A stretch of DNA of 64,000 nucleotides from JAJYIW01 sp963781665 (GCA_963781665.1 CAWAGA010000002.1:930001-994000); one strand, 5' to 3'; shown: positions 17,821 to 26,738, counted from the stretch's first letter. A program made the numbers and translations. Notes: generated by a model not told the origin, from the sequence alone.

Positions 17821-17841
17821 GTTGAAATCATAATAACAAAG

Positions 17842-17871
17842 AGCCCCGCCATCCGTCTGGCGGGGCTTTTT
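17842..17871 (+). terminator. Rho-independent terminator of the csp gene
   Basis: AGCCCCGCCA (17842-17851), a 6-base loop and TGGCGGGGCT (17858-17867), followed by a run of T. A 10-bp GC-rich stem just 21 bases past the csp stop codon. The next gene has its own -10 box immediately after it. Confidence 0.92.
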
Positions 17872-17897
17872 GGTTCTTAACCAGGTTTGATTCAGGG

Positions 17898-17903
17898 TAA
17901 AAT
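17898..17903 (+). promoter_or_regulatory. -10 box of a probable leaderless transcript
   Basis: TAAAAT ends 6 bases before the ATG at 17910, the distance expected if transcription starts at the start codon. No ribosome site precedes the ATG and no good -35 is visible. The box lies directly after the csp terminator. Confidence 0.5.
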
Positions 17904-17909
17904 CTCAGT

Positions 17910-19142
17910 ATGCACATCCTGCTTGTACACCAGGCATTTGCGGCGCTCGACGAAGCCGGGGGAACACGCCACCACGAGCTGGCCCGCGGCCTGGTAGCAC
18001 ACGGGCACCAGGTCACCGTCATCACCAGCCCGGTCAGCTACCTGACCGGAGCTCGACGAGGCAAAAGTCGCTGGATCGAAAACGAGCAGCTTACGGAAGG
18101 GATCACCATCTTGAGGTCTTATACCTATCCCGCCCTTCACCGCAGCTTTTTCCACCGGGTAATCAGCTTCTTGAGTTTCATGCTTTCCTCCTTCTGGGCC
18201 GGGCTCACGGTCCGCAATGTCGATCTGGTGTGGGGCACATCTCCACCAATTTTTCAAGGGGTCACTGCCTGGGCGCTGGCGCGCTTGAAGCGAAAACCGT
18301 TCTTATTCGAGGTGCGCGATCTGTGGCCGGCGTTTGCCATCGCAGTCGGCGTGCTGCACAACCGGTTGTTGATCTCGGCATCTCTCTGGCTGGAGAAATT
18401 TCTTTACCGTCACGCCGATCGGGTCATGGTCAATTCGCCCGGCTACGTAGACCACGTCAAGGACCGCGGCGCAAGAAGGGTCGAGTTGATCCCCAATGGA
18501 GCTGACCCGGCCATGTTCGACCCGGACGGAGACGGTGCCGCTTTCCGCCACGAACACAACCTGGATGGTCTTTACCTGGCAGTCTATGCTGGAGCGCACG
18601 GCCTATCGAACGACCTGGGGGTCTTGCTCCAGGCTGCCGAACGGCTCAAATCCTATCCTGGAATTCGGCTCGTTTTGGTTGGAGATGGTAAAGAAAAACA
18701 AGCCCTCGTGGCGCAAGCCGCCCAGATGAGGCTCGAAAACGTTGTGTTTCTGCCCCCGGTCCCGAAGAACGGAATGGCGGCAGTATTGGCGGCGGCAGAT
18801 GCTTGCATCGCCATCTTGAAACCCCTCGAGCTTTACAAAACAACCTACCCGAATAAAGTATTCGATTATATGGCCGCCGGGCGGCCGGTCGTTCTGGCTA
18901 TAGATGGAGTCATCCGCCAGGTGATCGAAGCTGCCGGCGCAGGGATCCCGGTCTGTCCAGGTGATCCTGCGGAATTAGCCGATGCCATTTTACGTTTAGC
19001 CGAAGACCATGGCCGTCATGGCAGCCTGGGAACCCGGCTGGGACAAGCCGGGCGGGCTTACGTCGAGCTCAATTTCTCCCGGTCAGCTTCAGCTCAAAAA
19101 CTGGGACAATTATTGGAAGACTTATCTCAGAAAAAGGCATAA
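17910..19142 (+). CDS. WbuB-like glycosyltransferase family 4
   Basis: A 410-residue GT4 glycosyltransferase that probably adds an amino sugar to a lipid-linked glycan. The N-terminal HILLVHQAFAALDEAGGTRHHE has the family's GGTRHHELAR loop. RDLWPAFAIAVGVL (about 136-149) matches the ExRDLWP signature of the WbuB (L-FucNAc transferase) branch. AVYAGAHGLSNDLG opens the C-terminal domain and PNKVFDYMAAGRPVVLAI carries the sugar-nucleotide site. A membrane-associated segment lies near residues 80-115. It follows the csp terminator and probably starts from a leaderless mRNA. The WbuB resemblance fits the UDP-L-HexNAc pathway on the other side of the window, though the two are transcribed apart. 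Confidence 0.87.
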   Translation: MHILLVHQAFAALDEAGGTRHHELARGLVAHGHQVTVITSPVSYLTGARRGKSRWIENEQLTEGITILRSYTYPALHRSFFHRVISFLSFMLSSFWAGLTVRNVDLVWGTSPPIFQGVTAWALARLKRKPFLFEVRDLWPAFAIAVGVLHNRLLISASLWLEKFLYRHADRVMVNSPGYVDHVKDRGARRVELIPNGADPAMFDPDGDGAAFRHEHNLDGLYLAVYAGAHGLSNDLGVLLQAAERLKSYPGIRLVLVGDGKEKQALVAQAAQMRLENVVFLPPVPKNGMAAVLAAADACIAILKPLELYKTTYPNKVFDYMAAGRPVVLAIDGVIRQVIEAAGAGIPVCPGDPAELADAILRLAEDHGRHGSLGTRLGQAGRAYVELNFSRSASAQKLGQLLEDLSQKKA

Positions 19143-19204
19143 AATGATGGCGTTGATGGTGGGGTCAAGTCACCCATACCTCAAGCAGTCCAAGGAGAAT
19201 AGAA

Positions 19205-19921
19205 ATGGCGGAGAAAATCCTGGTCGTTGAAGATGAAATCTCACTACAAGAAACACTGGCCTACAACCTGAAGAAGCAAGGTTACGAGGTAGAGACGGTA
19301 GGCGATGGTCCTGGTGCGCTTGATATTACCCGCAAGTCCAGGCCAGATCTGATCTTATTGGACGTCATGCTGCCGGGGATGGATGGGTTTGAAGTCTGCC
19401 GAGTATTACGCCAGGAAATGGCGACCCCGGTTTTAATGCTGACGGCGAGGGACGACGAAATAGATCGGGTGGTAGGGTTGGAAGTCGGCGCAGACGATTA
19501 CATGACCAAACCGTTCAGCATGCGTGAGCTGATGGCACGGGTCAAGGCAATGCTGCGCCGGGTACGAATGATGCGCGAGGAGATGAATAAAAACATACCG
19601 GCTCAGATTGAAGTTGACGATCATCTGAAGGTCTTCGATAATTTGAGCATCGATCTGTCGCGCCGGGAAGTCTTCCTGGATGCTCAATTGTTAAAGATGA
19701 AACCTAAAGAATTTGAACTGTTAACCTTCCTGGCCGAGCATCGTGGCCAGGTACTTTCCCGTGAATTCATCCTCGAGCGTGTCTGGGGATGGGATTATAT
19801 CGGGGACAGCCGCACTGTCGACGTTCACATCCGCTGGCTGCGTGAAAAGATTGAGGCAAACCCGGCCAACCCAACCCGTATCATGACCGTTAGAGGCGCA
19901 GGGTATCGCTTCGAAGGATAA
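19205..19921 (+). CDS. PhoB/PhoP-type response regulator
   Basis: DNA-binding response regulator of the OmpR/PhoB class, 238 residues. The receiver domain has acidic residues D10-E11, the phospho-acceptor Asp53 in LLDVMLPGMDG and the conserved Lys in MTKPFSMREL. The C-terminal winged helix (about 137-238) includes LLKMKPKEFELL and VDVHIRWLREKIE. AAGGAG lies 6-7 bases before the ATG. It is followed after 6 bp by its histidine kinase and then the pst genes, so it is the probable phosphate-starvation regulator that binds the four-repeat Pho box at 21773-21811. Confidence 0.93.
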   Translation: MAEKILVVEDEISLQETLAYNLKKQGYEVETVGDGPGALDITRKSRPDLILLDVMLPGMDGFEVCRVLRQEMATPVLMLTARDDEIDRVVGLEVGADDYMTKPFSMRELMARVKAMLRRVRMMREEMNKNIPAQIEVDDHLKVFDNLSIDLSRREVFLDAQLLKMKPKEFELLTFLAEHRGQVLSREFILERVWGWDYIGDSRTVDVHIRWLREKIEANPANPTRIMTVRGAGYRFEG

Positions 19922-19927
19922 AAGATC

Positions 19928-21688
19928 GTGAAAAACACCATCCGGTGGCGAATTGCTGTTCCGTACGTCATCCTGATCGTAGTTCTCATGGCAAGCCTGG
20001 GTATTTACGTATCTAACTACCTCCGTGCCACTTATGAAGTTAGCTGGCGCAGGGACCTGTTAGCCTCGGCCCGTCTGGTCTCCAACCAGGTGGCCTCCCA
20101 GATGGACGCCAATGCCGCCAAAGGCTCTTTGGATGCCCTGGCTAAATCATTCAGCCAACAGCTCGATGCCAGGGTCACCTTTGTACGTGCCGATGGCCTC
20201 GTGCTGGGAGAATCGGATGCCAACACAGCCCAGATGGAAAACCATTTAACTCGTCCGGAAATTATCCAGGCATTTTCAGGCCAGGAAGGCTACCAGATCC
20301 GTTTCAGCACCACCCTCCAGACCACCTTGCTCTACGTGGCGGTCCCGGTCAGCAGCGGCGGTCAGGTCATCGGCGTCACCCGGCTTTCCGTGCCGCTGGC
20401 CAGCCTGGAGGCTAATTTGAGCCAGATGGAGATGGTCATCGGTCTGGGGACGGTCGTCACTGCCATACTGGCCATCCTTCTATCGGTATTGTTGACAAAT
20501 TCCACCATCCGCCCGCTCCAGCAGCTGACCAGGGCAGCCAGGCAGATGAGCACCGGTAATTTCAAGACGCCGGAGGTCATCATTCCCAGGTCCTCCGACG
20601 AATTCGGACAATTGAGCCAGGCACTGCAGCAGATGGCAGTGCAGTTAGACGCCCAGATTGATTCCCTGAAAGTAGAAAGAGGCAAACTGGCAGCCGTCCT
20701 CTCGCAAATGACCGATGGCGTCCTCATCGCCGATAGCGAAGGGATGATCCAATTGATTAACCCAGCGGCCGAGCGGCTCTTCGACGTGACCGAAGAAAAT
20801 GCCCTGTACCATTCGGTGATCGAGATCGTTCGCCACCACCAACTGGTCGAGGTCTGGAAGAAAGCAATCGAAACCGGAGAGCAGCAGACCACGACACTGG
20901 GGATTAAAGCAGAAAACCAATACCTGCAGAGTGTCGTCATCCCGTTGGTTAACACTCTCCCAGGCAGCACTCTGATCCTTTGCCAGGACCTGACCCGCAT
21001 CCGCCGCCTTGAGCTGGTCAGGCGAGATTTCGTCAGCAACGTATCGCACGAGCTGCGCACGCCCCTGGCATCACTGAAGGCATTGGTTGAAACTCTCCAG
21101 GAAGGCGCTTTGGAAGATCCACCGGCAGCTCAGCGGTTTCTAACCCGCATGGTAACCGAGATCGACACCCTCACCCAACTGGTCCAGGAGCTTTTAGAGC
21201 TGTCCCGAATCGAATCTGGGCGTGTCCCCCTCCATCTAAAACCGGTCACGCCTCACGCTTTGCTCACACCGGCCGTCGAACGGATGGGCTTACAGGCCGA
21301 AAGGGCTGGTCTCACCTTGCGGATGGATTGCCCGGAAGATTTACCGTCGGTCCTGGCTGACATGGATCGGATGGAGCAGGTAATCGTCAATCTACTGCAC
21401 AACGCCATTAAATTTACATCTCCAGCCGGAGAGGTTAGCGTCTCAGCCCATCAAGATGGCGCAATGGTGATCTTTATGATCAAAGATACCGGGGTCGGAA
21501 TCGCTTCTGCAGATCTCGGGCGCATCTTCGAACGTTTTTACAAGGCCGATCGAGCTCGATCGGGCGGTGGTACCGGGTTGGGTTTATCGATTGCCCGCCA
21601 CATGGTAGAGGCTCATGGGGGCCACATCTGGGCCGAAAGCGAAGCAGGCAAGGGCAGCAGTTTCTTTTTCTCCCTTCCGGTAGCCTGA
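19928..21688 (+). CDS. PhoR-type sensor histidine kinase
   Basis: A 586-residue membrane kinase starting at GTG. Two membrane segments (about 10-28 and 168-190) enclose an extracytoplasmic sensor domain; then come a HAMP linker (about 192-245), a PAS domain (about 250-355), a dimerisation/phosphoacceptor domain with His374 in SNVSHELRTPL and an HATPase domain with the N box VIVNLLHNAIKF, G1 KDTGVGIA and G2 GTGLGLSIARH. It is paired with the upstream regulator and sits immediately before pstS, so phosphate sensing through the Pst transporter and PhoU is the likely signal route. In E. coli PhoR lacks the large periplasmic domain; this one resembles the Gram-positive type. Confidence 0.92.
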   Translation: MKNTIRWRIAVPYVILIVVLMASLGIYVSNYLRATYEVSWRRDLLASARLVSNQVASQMDANAAKGSLDALAKSFSQQLDARVTFVRADGLVLGESDANTAQMENHLTRPEIIQAFSGQEGYQIRFSTTLQTTLLYVAVPVSSGGQVIGVTRLSVPLASLEANLSQMEMVIGLGTVVTAILAILLSVLLTNSTIRPLQQLTRAARQMSTGNFKTPEVIIPRSSDEFGQLSQALQQMAVQLDAQIDSLKVERGKLAAVLSQMTDGVLIADSEGMIQLINPAAERLFDVTEENALYHSVIEIVRHHQLVEVWKKAIETGEQQTTTLGIKAENQYLQSVVIPLVNTLPGSTLILCQDLTRIRRLELVRRDFVSNVSHELRTPLASLKALVETLQEGALEDPPAAQRFLTRMVTEIDTLTQLVQELLELSRIESGRVPLHLKPVTPHALLTPAVERMGLQAERAGLTLRMDCPEDLPSVLADMDRMEQVIVNLLHNAIKFTSPAGEVSVSAHQDGAMVIFMIKDTGVGIASADLGRIFERFYKADRARSGGGTGLGLSIARHMVEAHGGHIWAESEAGKGSSFFFSLPVA

Positions 21689-21772
21689 ATGAGTAAAGAT
21701 ATGACCATTGGCTTCAATAGAACCCATTTGGATTTTGCCCACCTTTAATTTAGCCCATACAAGATTACAAGC

Positions 21773-21811
21773 TTAACCATCCATTAATCAATCATTAACG
21801 TGGCCTTATCT
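21773..21811 (+). promoter_or_regulatory. Pho box: four hexamers at 11-bp spacing upstream of pstS
   Basis: TTAACC (21773), TTAATC (21784), TTAACG (21795) and TTATCT (21806) begin at exact 11-bp steps, one helical turn apart. This matches the TTAACA-type direct repeats bound by PhoP in Bacillus. It ends 21 bases before a -10 box (21832), so it replaces the -35, as expected for an activated promoter. Confidence 0.75.
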
Positions 21812-21831
21812 ATCCCTTAAAGCAGTCTTGT

Positions 21832-21837
21832 TATGAT
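21832..21837 (+). promoter_or_regulatory. -10 box of the pst operon promoter
   Basis: TATGAT, with no -35 consensus at the right distance but with the Pho box covering that area. The predicted start near 21844 leaves a leader of about 30 bases containing GAGGAG before the pstS start. Confidence 0.62.
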
Positions 21838-21874
21838 CTATTCATAACATAAGAAAATGCAGAGGAGAAAATTA

Positions 21875-22987
21875 ATGCTGCGAAAATCAAATTTCTTTAT
21901 TGGAACGATATTAGCCTTGACCCTGATCTTGTCTGCGTGTGCTCCAAGCGGATCAGCAAACTCACCCATAACTGCCTCGAATGCGACAACCACTTCAGGC
22001 TCGGGTGATACCAATGCCATTCAAATGACGGGAGCAGGTGCTACATTCCCTTATCCATTATATTCACGTTGGTTCTATGATTATGCATTCGTCGATCCAT
22101 CTGTAAAATTTAATTATCAATCCATCGGTTCAGGTGGTGGAATTCAGCAAATTACCGCTAAAACCGTCGATTTTGGGGCGTCTGATGCTATCTTGAGCGA
22201 TCAGCAGCTCGGTGCAGCCCCTGGTCTTCAAATGTTCCCCACCGTTGCCGGGGCTGAAGCACTGGTAGTGAACCTCAAAGGCGTCACTCAGAAGATCAAA
22301 TTTCCATACACATCGATTGCAGATATATTCCTGGGAAAAATCACGAAATGGAACGATCCAGTTTTGACGGCTGCTAACCCGGGATTGAATCTACCAGACG
22401 AAGATATTATCGTCGTTCACCGTTCGGACGGCTCTGGCACAACCTATATCTTCACCGATTACCTTTCTAGCGTCAGCAATGATTGGAAGACGACGGTTGG
22501 CAAAGGTACATCTGTTCAATGGCCAGTTGGATTGGGTGGTAAAGGAAACGAAGGTGTATATGGTACCGTTTCCCAAAACGAAGGCGCCATTGGATACGTC
22601 GAATTGGCCTACGCGGTGCAAAACAAGGCAATCATCAATTCCATCCAAAACAGTTCGGGTGCGTATGTTGATCCATCACCGGAGACCACTCAATCGGCAA
22701 TGAATGATTTTGGAACAGAGATGGGGGATAAATTAGCCCTCTCGATCGTCAATGCCCCCAGCGCCACTTCATATCCAATTGCTGGATATACCTACATCCT
22801 GATGTACATGGACCAGCAAGATTGCGCCAAAGCCACAAAGGCGGTACAGTTTTTCAACTGGGCCTACAGCGCAGCCGGAGACAAAGATGCAACCGATTTA
22901 CAGTATGTCCCACTGCCCAGCGCTATAAAAGATCAGGTGACCGCAAAATTAGCGCAGATAACATGCCAGGGTGCACCTCTTAAATAA
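21875..22987 (+). CDS. pstS: Phosphate ABC transporter substrate-binding lipoprotein PstS
   Basis: Extracytoplasmic phosphate-binding protein of the Pst importer. I start at 21875 (370 aa) because GAGGAG is 7 bases upstream; an ATG at 21857 lies in frame but has no ribosome site. The leader ends in the lipobox LSAC, so the mature protein is a lipid-anchored receptor. Phosphate-site landmarks are GAGATFPYPLYSRWF, SIGSGGGIQQI, DFGASDAIL, HRSDGSGTTYIFTDYL and NEGAIGYVELAYA. It is the first gene of pstS-pstC-pstA-pstB-phoU, under a four-repeat Pho box, and is separated from pstC by a strong hairpin that probably raises its mRNA level. Confidence 0.97.
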   Translation: MLRKSNFFIGTILALTLILSACAPSGSANSPITASNATTTSGSGDTNAIQMTGAGATFPYPLYSRWFYDYAFVDPSVKFNYQSIGSGGGIQQITAKTVDFGASDAILSDQQLGAAPGLQMFPTVAGAEALVVNLKGVTQKIKFPYTSIADIFLGKITKWNDPVLTAANPGLNLPDEDIIVVHRSDGSGTTYIFTDYLSSVSNDWKTTVGKGTSVQWPVGLGGKGNEGVYGTVSQNEGAIGYVELAYAVQNKAIINSIQNSSGAYVDPSPETTQSAMNDFGTEMGDKLALSIVNAPSATSYPIAGYTYILMYMDQQDCAKATKAVQFFNWAYSAAGDKDATDLQYVPLPSAIKDQVTAKLAQITCQGAPLK

Positions 22988-23014
22988 AATTATCGATTGA
23001 AAAAAGCTCAACGC

Positions 23015-23049
23015 TCTGCCTTACTGGAGTTGAAAACCAGTAAGGCAGA
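23015..23049 (+). other. Intercistronic hairpin between pstS and pstC
   Basis: TCTGCCTTACTGG (23015-23027) pairs perfectly with CCAGTAAGGCAGA (23037-23049) around a 9-base loop. No T-run follows, so it should not stop transcription completely. It most likely protects the 3' end of the pstS message so that the binding protein is made in excess. Confidence 0.7.
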
Positions 23050-23111
23050 AAACACTTTATTCACCGAGATTCGGCTTTTTATACAGGCAGCAGCAAGAAA
23101 AGATAATACAT

Positions 23112-24089
23112 ATGATTGAAGTAACCCAAAAGAAAGACCAACCACTTTCACCTTTTTTGCGACAATGGGCTTCTATCTGGCGCCATGGTGATCCTCTTTT
23201 TTGGGGGATTATTTTTCTGTCTGGATTATTAGTGATTCTGCTGGTCATCGCCATCGGGTATGAATTATGGCAGAATTCAGCCCTTTCCAGACAGGCGTTT
23301 GGCCTGGCTTTCCTGACGACTTCCCAATGGGATCCGACGTTAAAGCAAATATTTGGCGCTTTGCCCTTTATTCAGGGAACGTTGGTCACATCCTTTGTGG
23401 CTCTTATATTCGCGGTTCCGATCGGGGTAGGAACGGCCATCTTCCTGGCGGAGCTGGCTCCAGATTGGTTACGGAACCCATTAGGATTTTTAGTTGAGTT
23501 GCTGGCAGCGGTTCCCAGTGTCGTTTACGGTCTCTGGGGGTTATTCGTATTTATACCGATCATCGTACGCCCATTGAGCCAGGGTCTGGAAAGCTCACTC
23601 GGGTTCATCTCTCTCTTTCAAGGACCGGTTTATGGACCGAGCAGGCTGGCTGCTGCTCTGGTATTAGCCATCATGATCTTACCTACTATCACAGCCATCA
23701 GTCGCGACGTGCTCTTAGCGATTCCCGTTTCGCAAAGGGAGGCATCACTCGCTTTAGGCGGAACCCGTTGGGAGACAATCTCAAGGGTGCTGCTCCCAAA
23801 TGGTTTTTCGGGAATATTTGGCGCCGTAATTCTTGGGCTTGGTAGGGCGTTAGGGGAGACCATGGCTGTAACGATGGTCATCGGCAACAACCTGGATATG
23901 TCAAGCTCACTGCTTCATCCAGGGTACACCATGGCATCGATCATTGCAAACGAGTTTACCGAAGCTACCTACAACCTTTATCTAAATGCATTGATTGAGA
24001 TCGGATTGGTTCTGTTCGTTCTATCAATGTTGATCAATATCCTGGCAAGATTAATCATCTGGCGCCTTTCCAGACGGATGATGGCATGA
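23112..24089 (+). CDS. pstC: Phosphate ABC transporter permease PstC
   Basis: Inner-membrane subunit of the Pst phosphate importer, 325 residues. Six membrane segments are visible, starting with FWGIIFLSGLLVILLVIAIG. The EAA-like cytoplasmic loop that contacts PstB is present as REASLALGGTRWETISRVLLP (about 212-232), followed by GRALGETMAVTMVIGN typical of PstC. AVPSVVYGLWGLFVF is the family's central helix. It follows the pstS hairpin and is 9 bp before pstA. Confidence 0.96.
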   Translation: MIEVTQKKDQPLSPFLRQWASIWRHGDPLFWGIIFLSGLLVILLVIAIGYELWQNSALSRQAFGLAFLTTSQWDPTLKQIFGALPFIQGTLVTSFVALIFAVPIGVGTAIFLAELAPDWLRNPLGFLVELLAAVPSVVYGLWGLFVFIPIIVRPLSQGLESSLGFISLFQGPVYGPSRLAAALVLAIMILPTITAISRDVLLAIPVSQREASLALGGTRWETISRVLLPNGFSGIFGAVILGLGRALGETMAVTMVIGNNLDMSSSLLHPGYTMASIIANEFTEATYNLYLNALIEIGLVLFVLSMLINILARLIIWRLSRRMMA

Positions 24090-24098
24090 GGTGAATGT

Positions 24099-24983
24099 AT
24101 GGCTGATATAAGATTTCGCTCCAAGTCGGCGGCACGTATAAGAATGCGCAAAGGCATGAATATCATGATGCTGGCAATCACTGGACTGTGTACCTTAATT
24201 GCCATTACACCTTTGTTTTGGATTCTGGGTTACGTGTTTATCAAGGGCGCTCCATCCCTTTCGCTCAAATTCTTCACTGAATTACCCACCCCTGCGGGAG
24301 TACCTGGAGGCGGGTTAGCCAATGCCCTGGCTGGATCAGCGATCACTGTTGGCCTGGGTTTGTTGATCTCTGCCCCAATTGGAATCCTGACAGCCGTATT
24401 TATGGTAGCCAGGCCTAAATCTGCTTGGTCTCTTGGACTGCGCTTCGCCACAGACGTCATTTCGGGGGTTCCCTCCATTGTGATGGGTATTTTCGCTTAT
24501 ACATTAATCGTGCTACCACAACGTCATTTTTCGGCATTTTCTGGTGGTATCGTCCTTGCTTTTATCATGGTTCCAACCATTATCCGCACCACCGAAGAGA
24601 TGCTCAGGCTCGTCCCATCCTCGCTCCGAGAAGGATCATTGGCTTTAGGGGCGCCTGAGTGGCGGACTTTTTTCGTCGTAATTCTCCCTGCAGCAATGAA
24701 CGGCGTCGTTACTGGAATCCTTCTGGCGATTGCCCGAGCGGCAGGTGAAGCTGCTCCAATGTTGTTTACAGCATTCGGAAATTCATTTATGAGCACAGCT
24801 TTGGACCAACCCATTGCTACCTTACCTCAAACAATTTTCGTTTACGCAATTTCTCCATACCCTGATTGGCAGGCAAAAGCATGGGGAACGGCTCTCGTCC
24901 TGATTGGTCTGGTTCTTCTCTTGAATATTTTGGCGCGGCTTGTTGTATCAGCGCGCTCACGTTTTGTTTGGGCCAGGCAATAA
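24099..24983 (+). CDS. pstA: Phosphate ABC transporter permease PstA
   Basis: Second membrane subunit of the Pst importer, 294 residues, with about six membrane segments. SGVPSIVMGIFAYTLIVLP is the family helix corresponding to that in PstC. The PstB-contacting loop reads REGSLALGAPEWRTFFVVIL (about 176-195), and ARAAGEAAPMLFTAFGN follows. GAGGTG lies a few bases upstream of the ATG, and the gene is 9 bp after pstC. A 184-bp gap then precedes pstB. Confidence 0.96.
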   Translation: MADIRFRSKSAARIRMRKGMNIMMLAITGLCTLIAITPLFWILGYVFIKGAPSLSLKFFTELPTPAGVPGGGLANALAGSAITVGLGLLISAPIGILTAVFMVARPKSAWSLGLRFATDVISGVPSIVMGIFAYTLIVLPQRHFSAFSGGIVLAFIMVPTIIRTTEEMLRLVPSSLREGSLALGAPEWRTFFVVILPAAMNGVVTGILLAIARAAGEAAPMLFTAFGNSFMSTALDQPIATLPQTIFVYAISPYPDWQAKAWGTALVLIGLVLLLNILARLVVSARSRFVWARQ

Positions 24984-25167
24984 TCTGATGGCCAATATTC
25001 AACCTGAACCAAATTTAAGAATGAGTGGTATTATCACAATAACCTCTTCACCGAGCCGTTCAGCAAAACTGAGTAGACAGGTGTATGGTGGTAGGACAAA
25101 TAAAAACCCCCAAACTTATAGTCAGGACCGGATCTATTTTCGTTTTTCCCGGCTACAAGGATGAAAC

Positions 25168-26034
25168 ATGGATAACAATCATGCTCAAAATACTACCGAA
25201 GAAATTCGCTTATCACCGATGATCGTCTCGGTTCCAGAAAAAGAATCCGCCGAGATGCGCATGGCCGAGACCAAAATGGAATTGGCCGATTTGAGTTTCT
25301 TTTATGACAAATTTAAAGCCTTAAATACCATAAATTTAGCCATTCCGACCTCAAAAATTACCGCAATCATCGGCCCTTCCGGTTGCGGTAAATCAACTTT
25401 ACTGCGTTCGCTCAACCGGATGAATGATCTCACGCCGAAGACCCACGTCGAAGGACAAATCCGGTTGGATGGTCAGGATATCTACGAGCCGGGCGTCGAT
25501 GTGGTCGACGTCCGCCGCCGGGTGGGGATGGTCTTCCAACGCCCAAATCCCTTCCCAATGAGCGTCTATGATAACATTGCTTACGGACCGCGCTTATACA
25601 ACATCCGGCGGCGCAGCGAGCTCAACGAAATCATTGAACGCAGCTTGAAGCAGGCAGCGCTGTGGGATGAGGTCAAGGACAAGCTCAACCAGTCCGGGAT
25701 GGCTCTCTCAGGCGGGCAGCAGCAGCGCCTGTGCATCGCCCGGGCTTTAGCAGTAGAACCTGAAGTGATCTTGATGGATGAACCCGCCTCCGCGTTGGAC
25801 CCGGTTTCGACCTTAAAGATAGAAGAATTGATGCAATCGTTAAAACAGGACTATACTATTGTTATCGTTACCCATAACATGCAGCAAGCCGCTCGCGTCT
25901 CCGATTTCACGGCTTTTATGATGATTGATGAAAATCGAGCGGGCCGGATGGTCGAATTTGGCCAAACGCCGCAAATTTTCACCAACCCTAAGAATAAACA
26001 AACTGAAGATTACGTCACCGGACGGTTTGGTTAA
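25168..26034 (+). CDS. pstB: Phosphate ABC transporter ATPase PstB
   Basis: ATPase that powers the Pst importer, 288 residues, slightly long because of about 40 extra N-terminal residues. Walker A is GPSGCGKST (69-77), the Q loop lies in VGMVFQRPNPFPMS, the signature is LSGGQQQRLCIARALA and Walker B VILMDEPASALDP. The switch His is in VTHNMQQA. AAGGA lies about 7 bases before the ATG. It is 20 bp before phoU. The FQRPNPFP segment is specific to PstB among ABC ATPases. Confidence 0.97.
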   Translation: MDNNHAQNTTEEIRLSPMIVSVPEKESAEMRMAETKMELADLSFFYDKFKALNTINLAIPTSKITAIIGPSGCGKSTLLRSLNRMNDLTPKTHVEGQIRLDGQDIYEPGVDVVDVRRRVGMVFQRPNPFPMSVYDNIAYGPRLYNIRRRSELNEIIERSLKQAALWDEVKDKLNQSGMALSGGQQQRLCIARALAVEPEVILMDEPASALDPVSTLKIEELMQSLKQDYTIVIVTHNMQQAARVSDFTAFMMIDENRAGRMVEFGQTPQIFTNPKNKQTEDYVTGRFG

Positions 26035-26054
26035 TCACTTCAAAGAGGTATGGC

Positions 26055-26738
26055 ATGCCACGTGAGACTTTAGATCGCCAGATTCGCCAGCTCCAAGACG
26101 AGGTGCTATTGCTGGGCAGCATGATTGAACAGGCAATGTCCGATGCCGTCGATTCGTTGAACCGGCGCGACATCGTCAGCGCACGCCGTGTCTATGATGG
26201 CGACCAGAATGTAAATGAGAAACGTTTTGCGATCGAGAATGCAACCCTTATCTTGATGGCTACCCAGCAACCTATGGCCCACGACCTCCGGTTTTTAGCT
26301 GCCATCCTCGAAGTGATCACTGAGATGGAGCGGATGGGTGATTATGCCAAAGGGATTGCCCGAATTACGATCCGGTTGAACGATGACAACGTCTCCTTGC
26401 CTTCCAGAGAATTTACGCGGATGAGTGAACTTGGGGTTGGGATGCTTCACCGGGCATTAAGCGCCTTCATCAACGAAGATACTCAACTGGCAATTTCGAT
26501 TGTCAAAGAAGACGAGGAAGTGGACGCCCTTTACAACAAAGTCTATCACCGCCTGGTAACCGACATGATCGCCAATCCCGAAACCATCGACCGCACCAAT
26601 TTATTGATGTGGGTTTTACACGATTTAGAGCGAATGGCCGACCGGGTGATCAATATCTGCGAACGAACCGTATTCATATCGACCGGTGAGCTGCTCGAAC
26701 TGGCGAGCTCGGACGAAGAGGATCGGGATATCATCTAG
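26055..26738 (+). CDS. phoU: Phosphate signalling protein PhoU
   Basis: Negative regulator that links Pst transport activity to PhoR, 227 residues of the usual length. It is all alpha-helical with two PhoU repeats; the metal-cluster residues sit in EVITEMERMGDYAKGIAR (about 89-106) and in LHDLERMADRVINICER (about 188-204). It is the last gene of the pst operon and is followed by a hairpin terminator at 26805-26835. A conserved arrangement pstSCAB-phoU supports the call. Confidence 0.97.
   Translation: MPRETLDRQIRQLQDEVLLLGSMIEQAMSDAVDSLNRRDIVSARRVYDGDQNVNEKRFAIENATLILMATQQPMAHDLRFLAAILEVITEMERMGDYAKGIARITIRLNDDNVSLPSREFTRMSELGVGMLHRALSAFINEDTQLAISIVKEDEEVDALYNKVYHRLVTDMIANPETIDRTNLLMWVLHDLERMADRVINICERTVFISTGELLELASSDEEDRDII

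Noticed and set aside
24988..25164. 59-codon frame between pstA and pstB
   Set aside because: No ribosome site, no domain and odd composition; it fills the gap but looks accidental.
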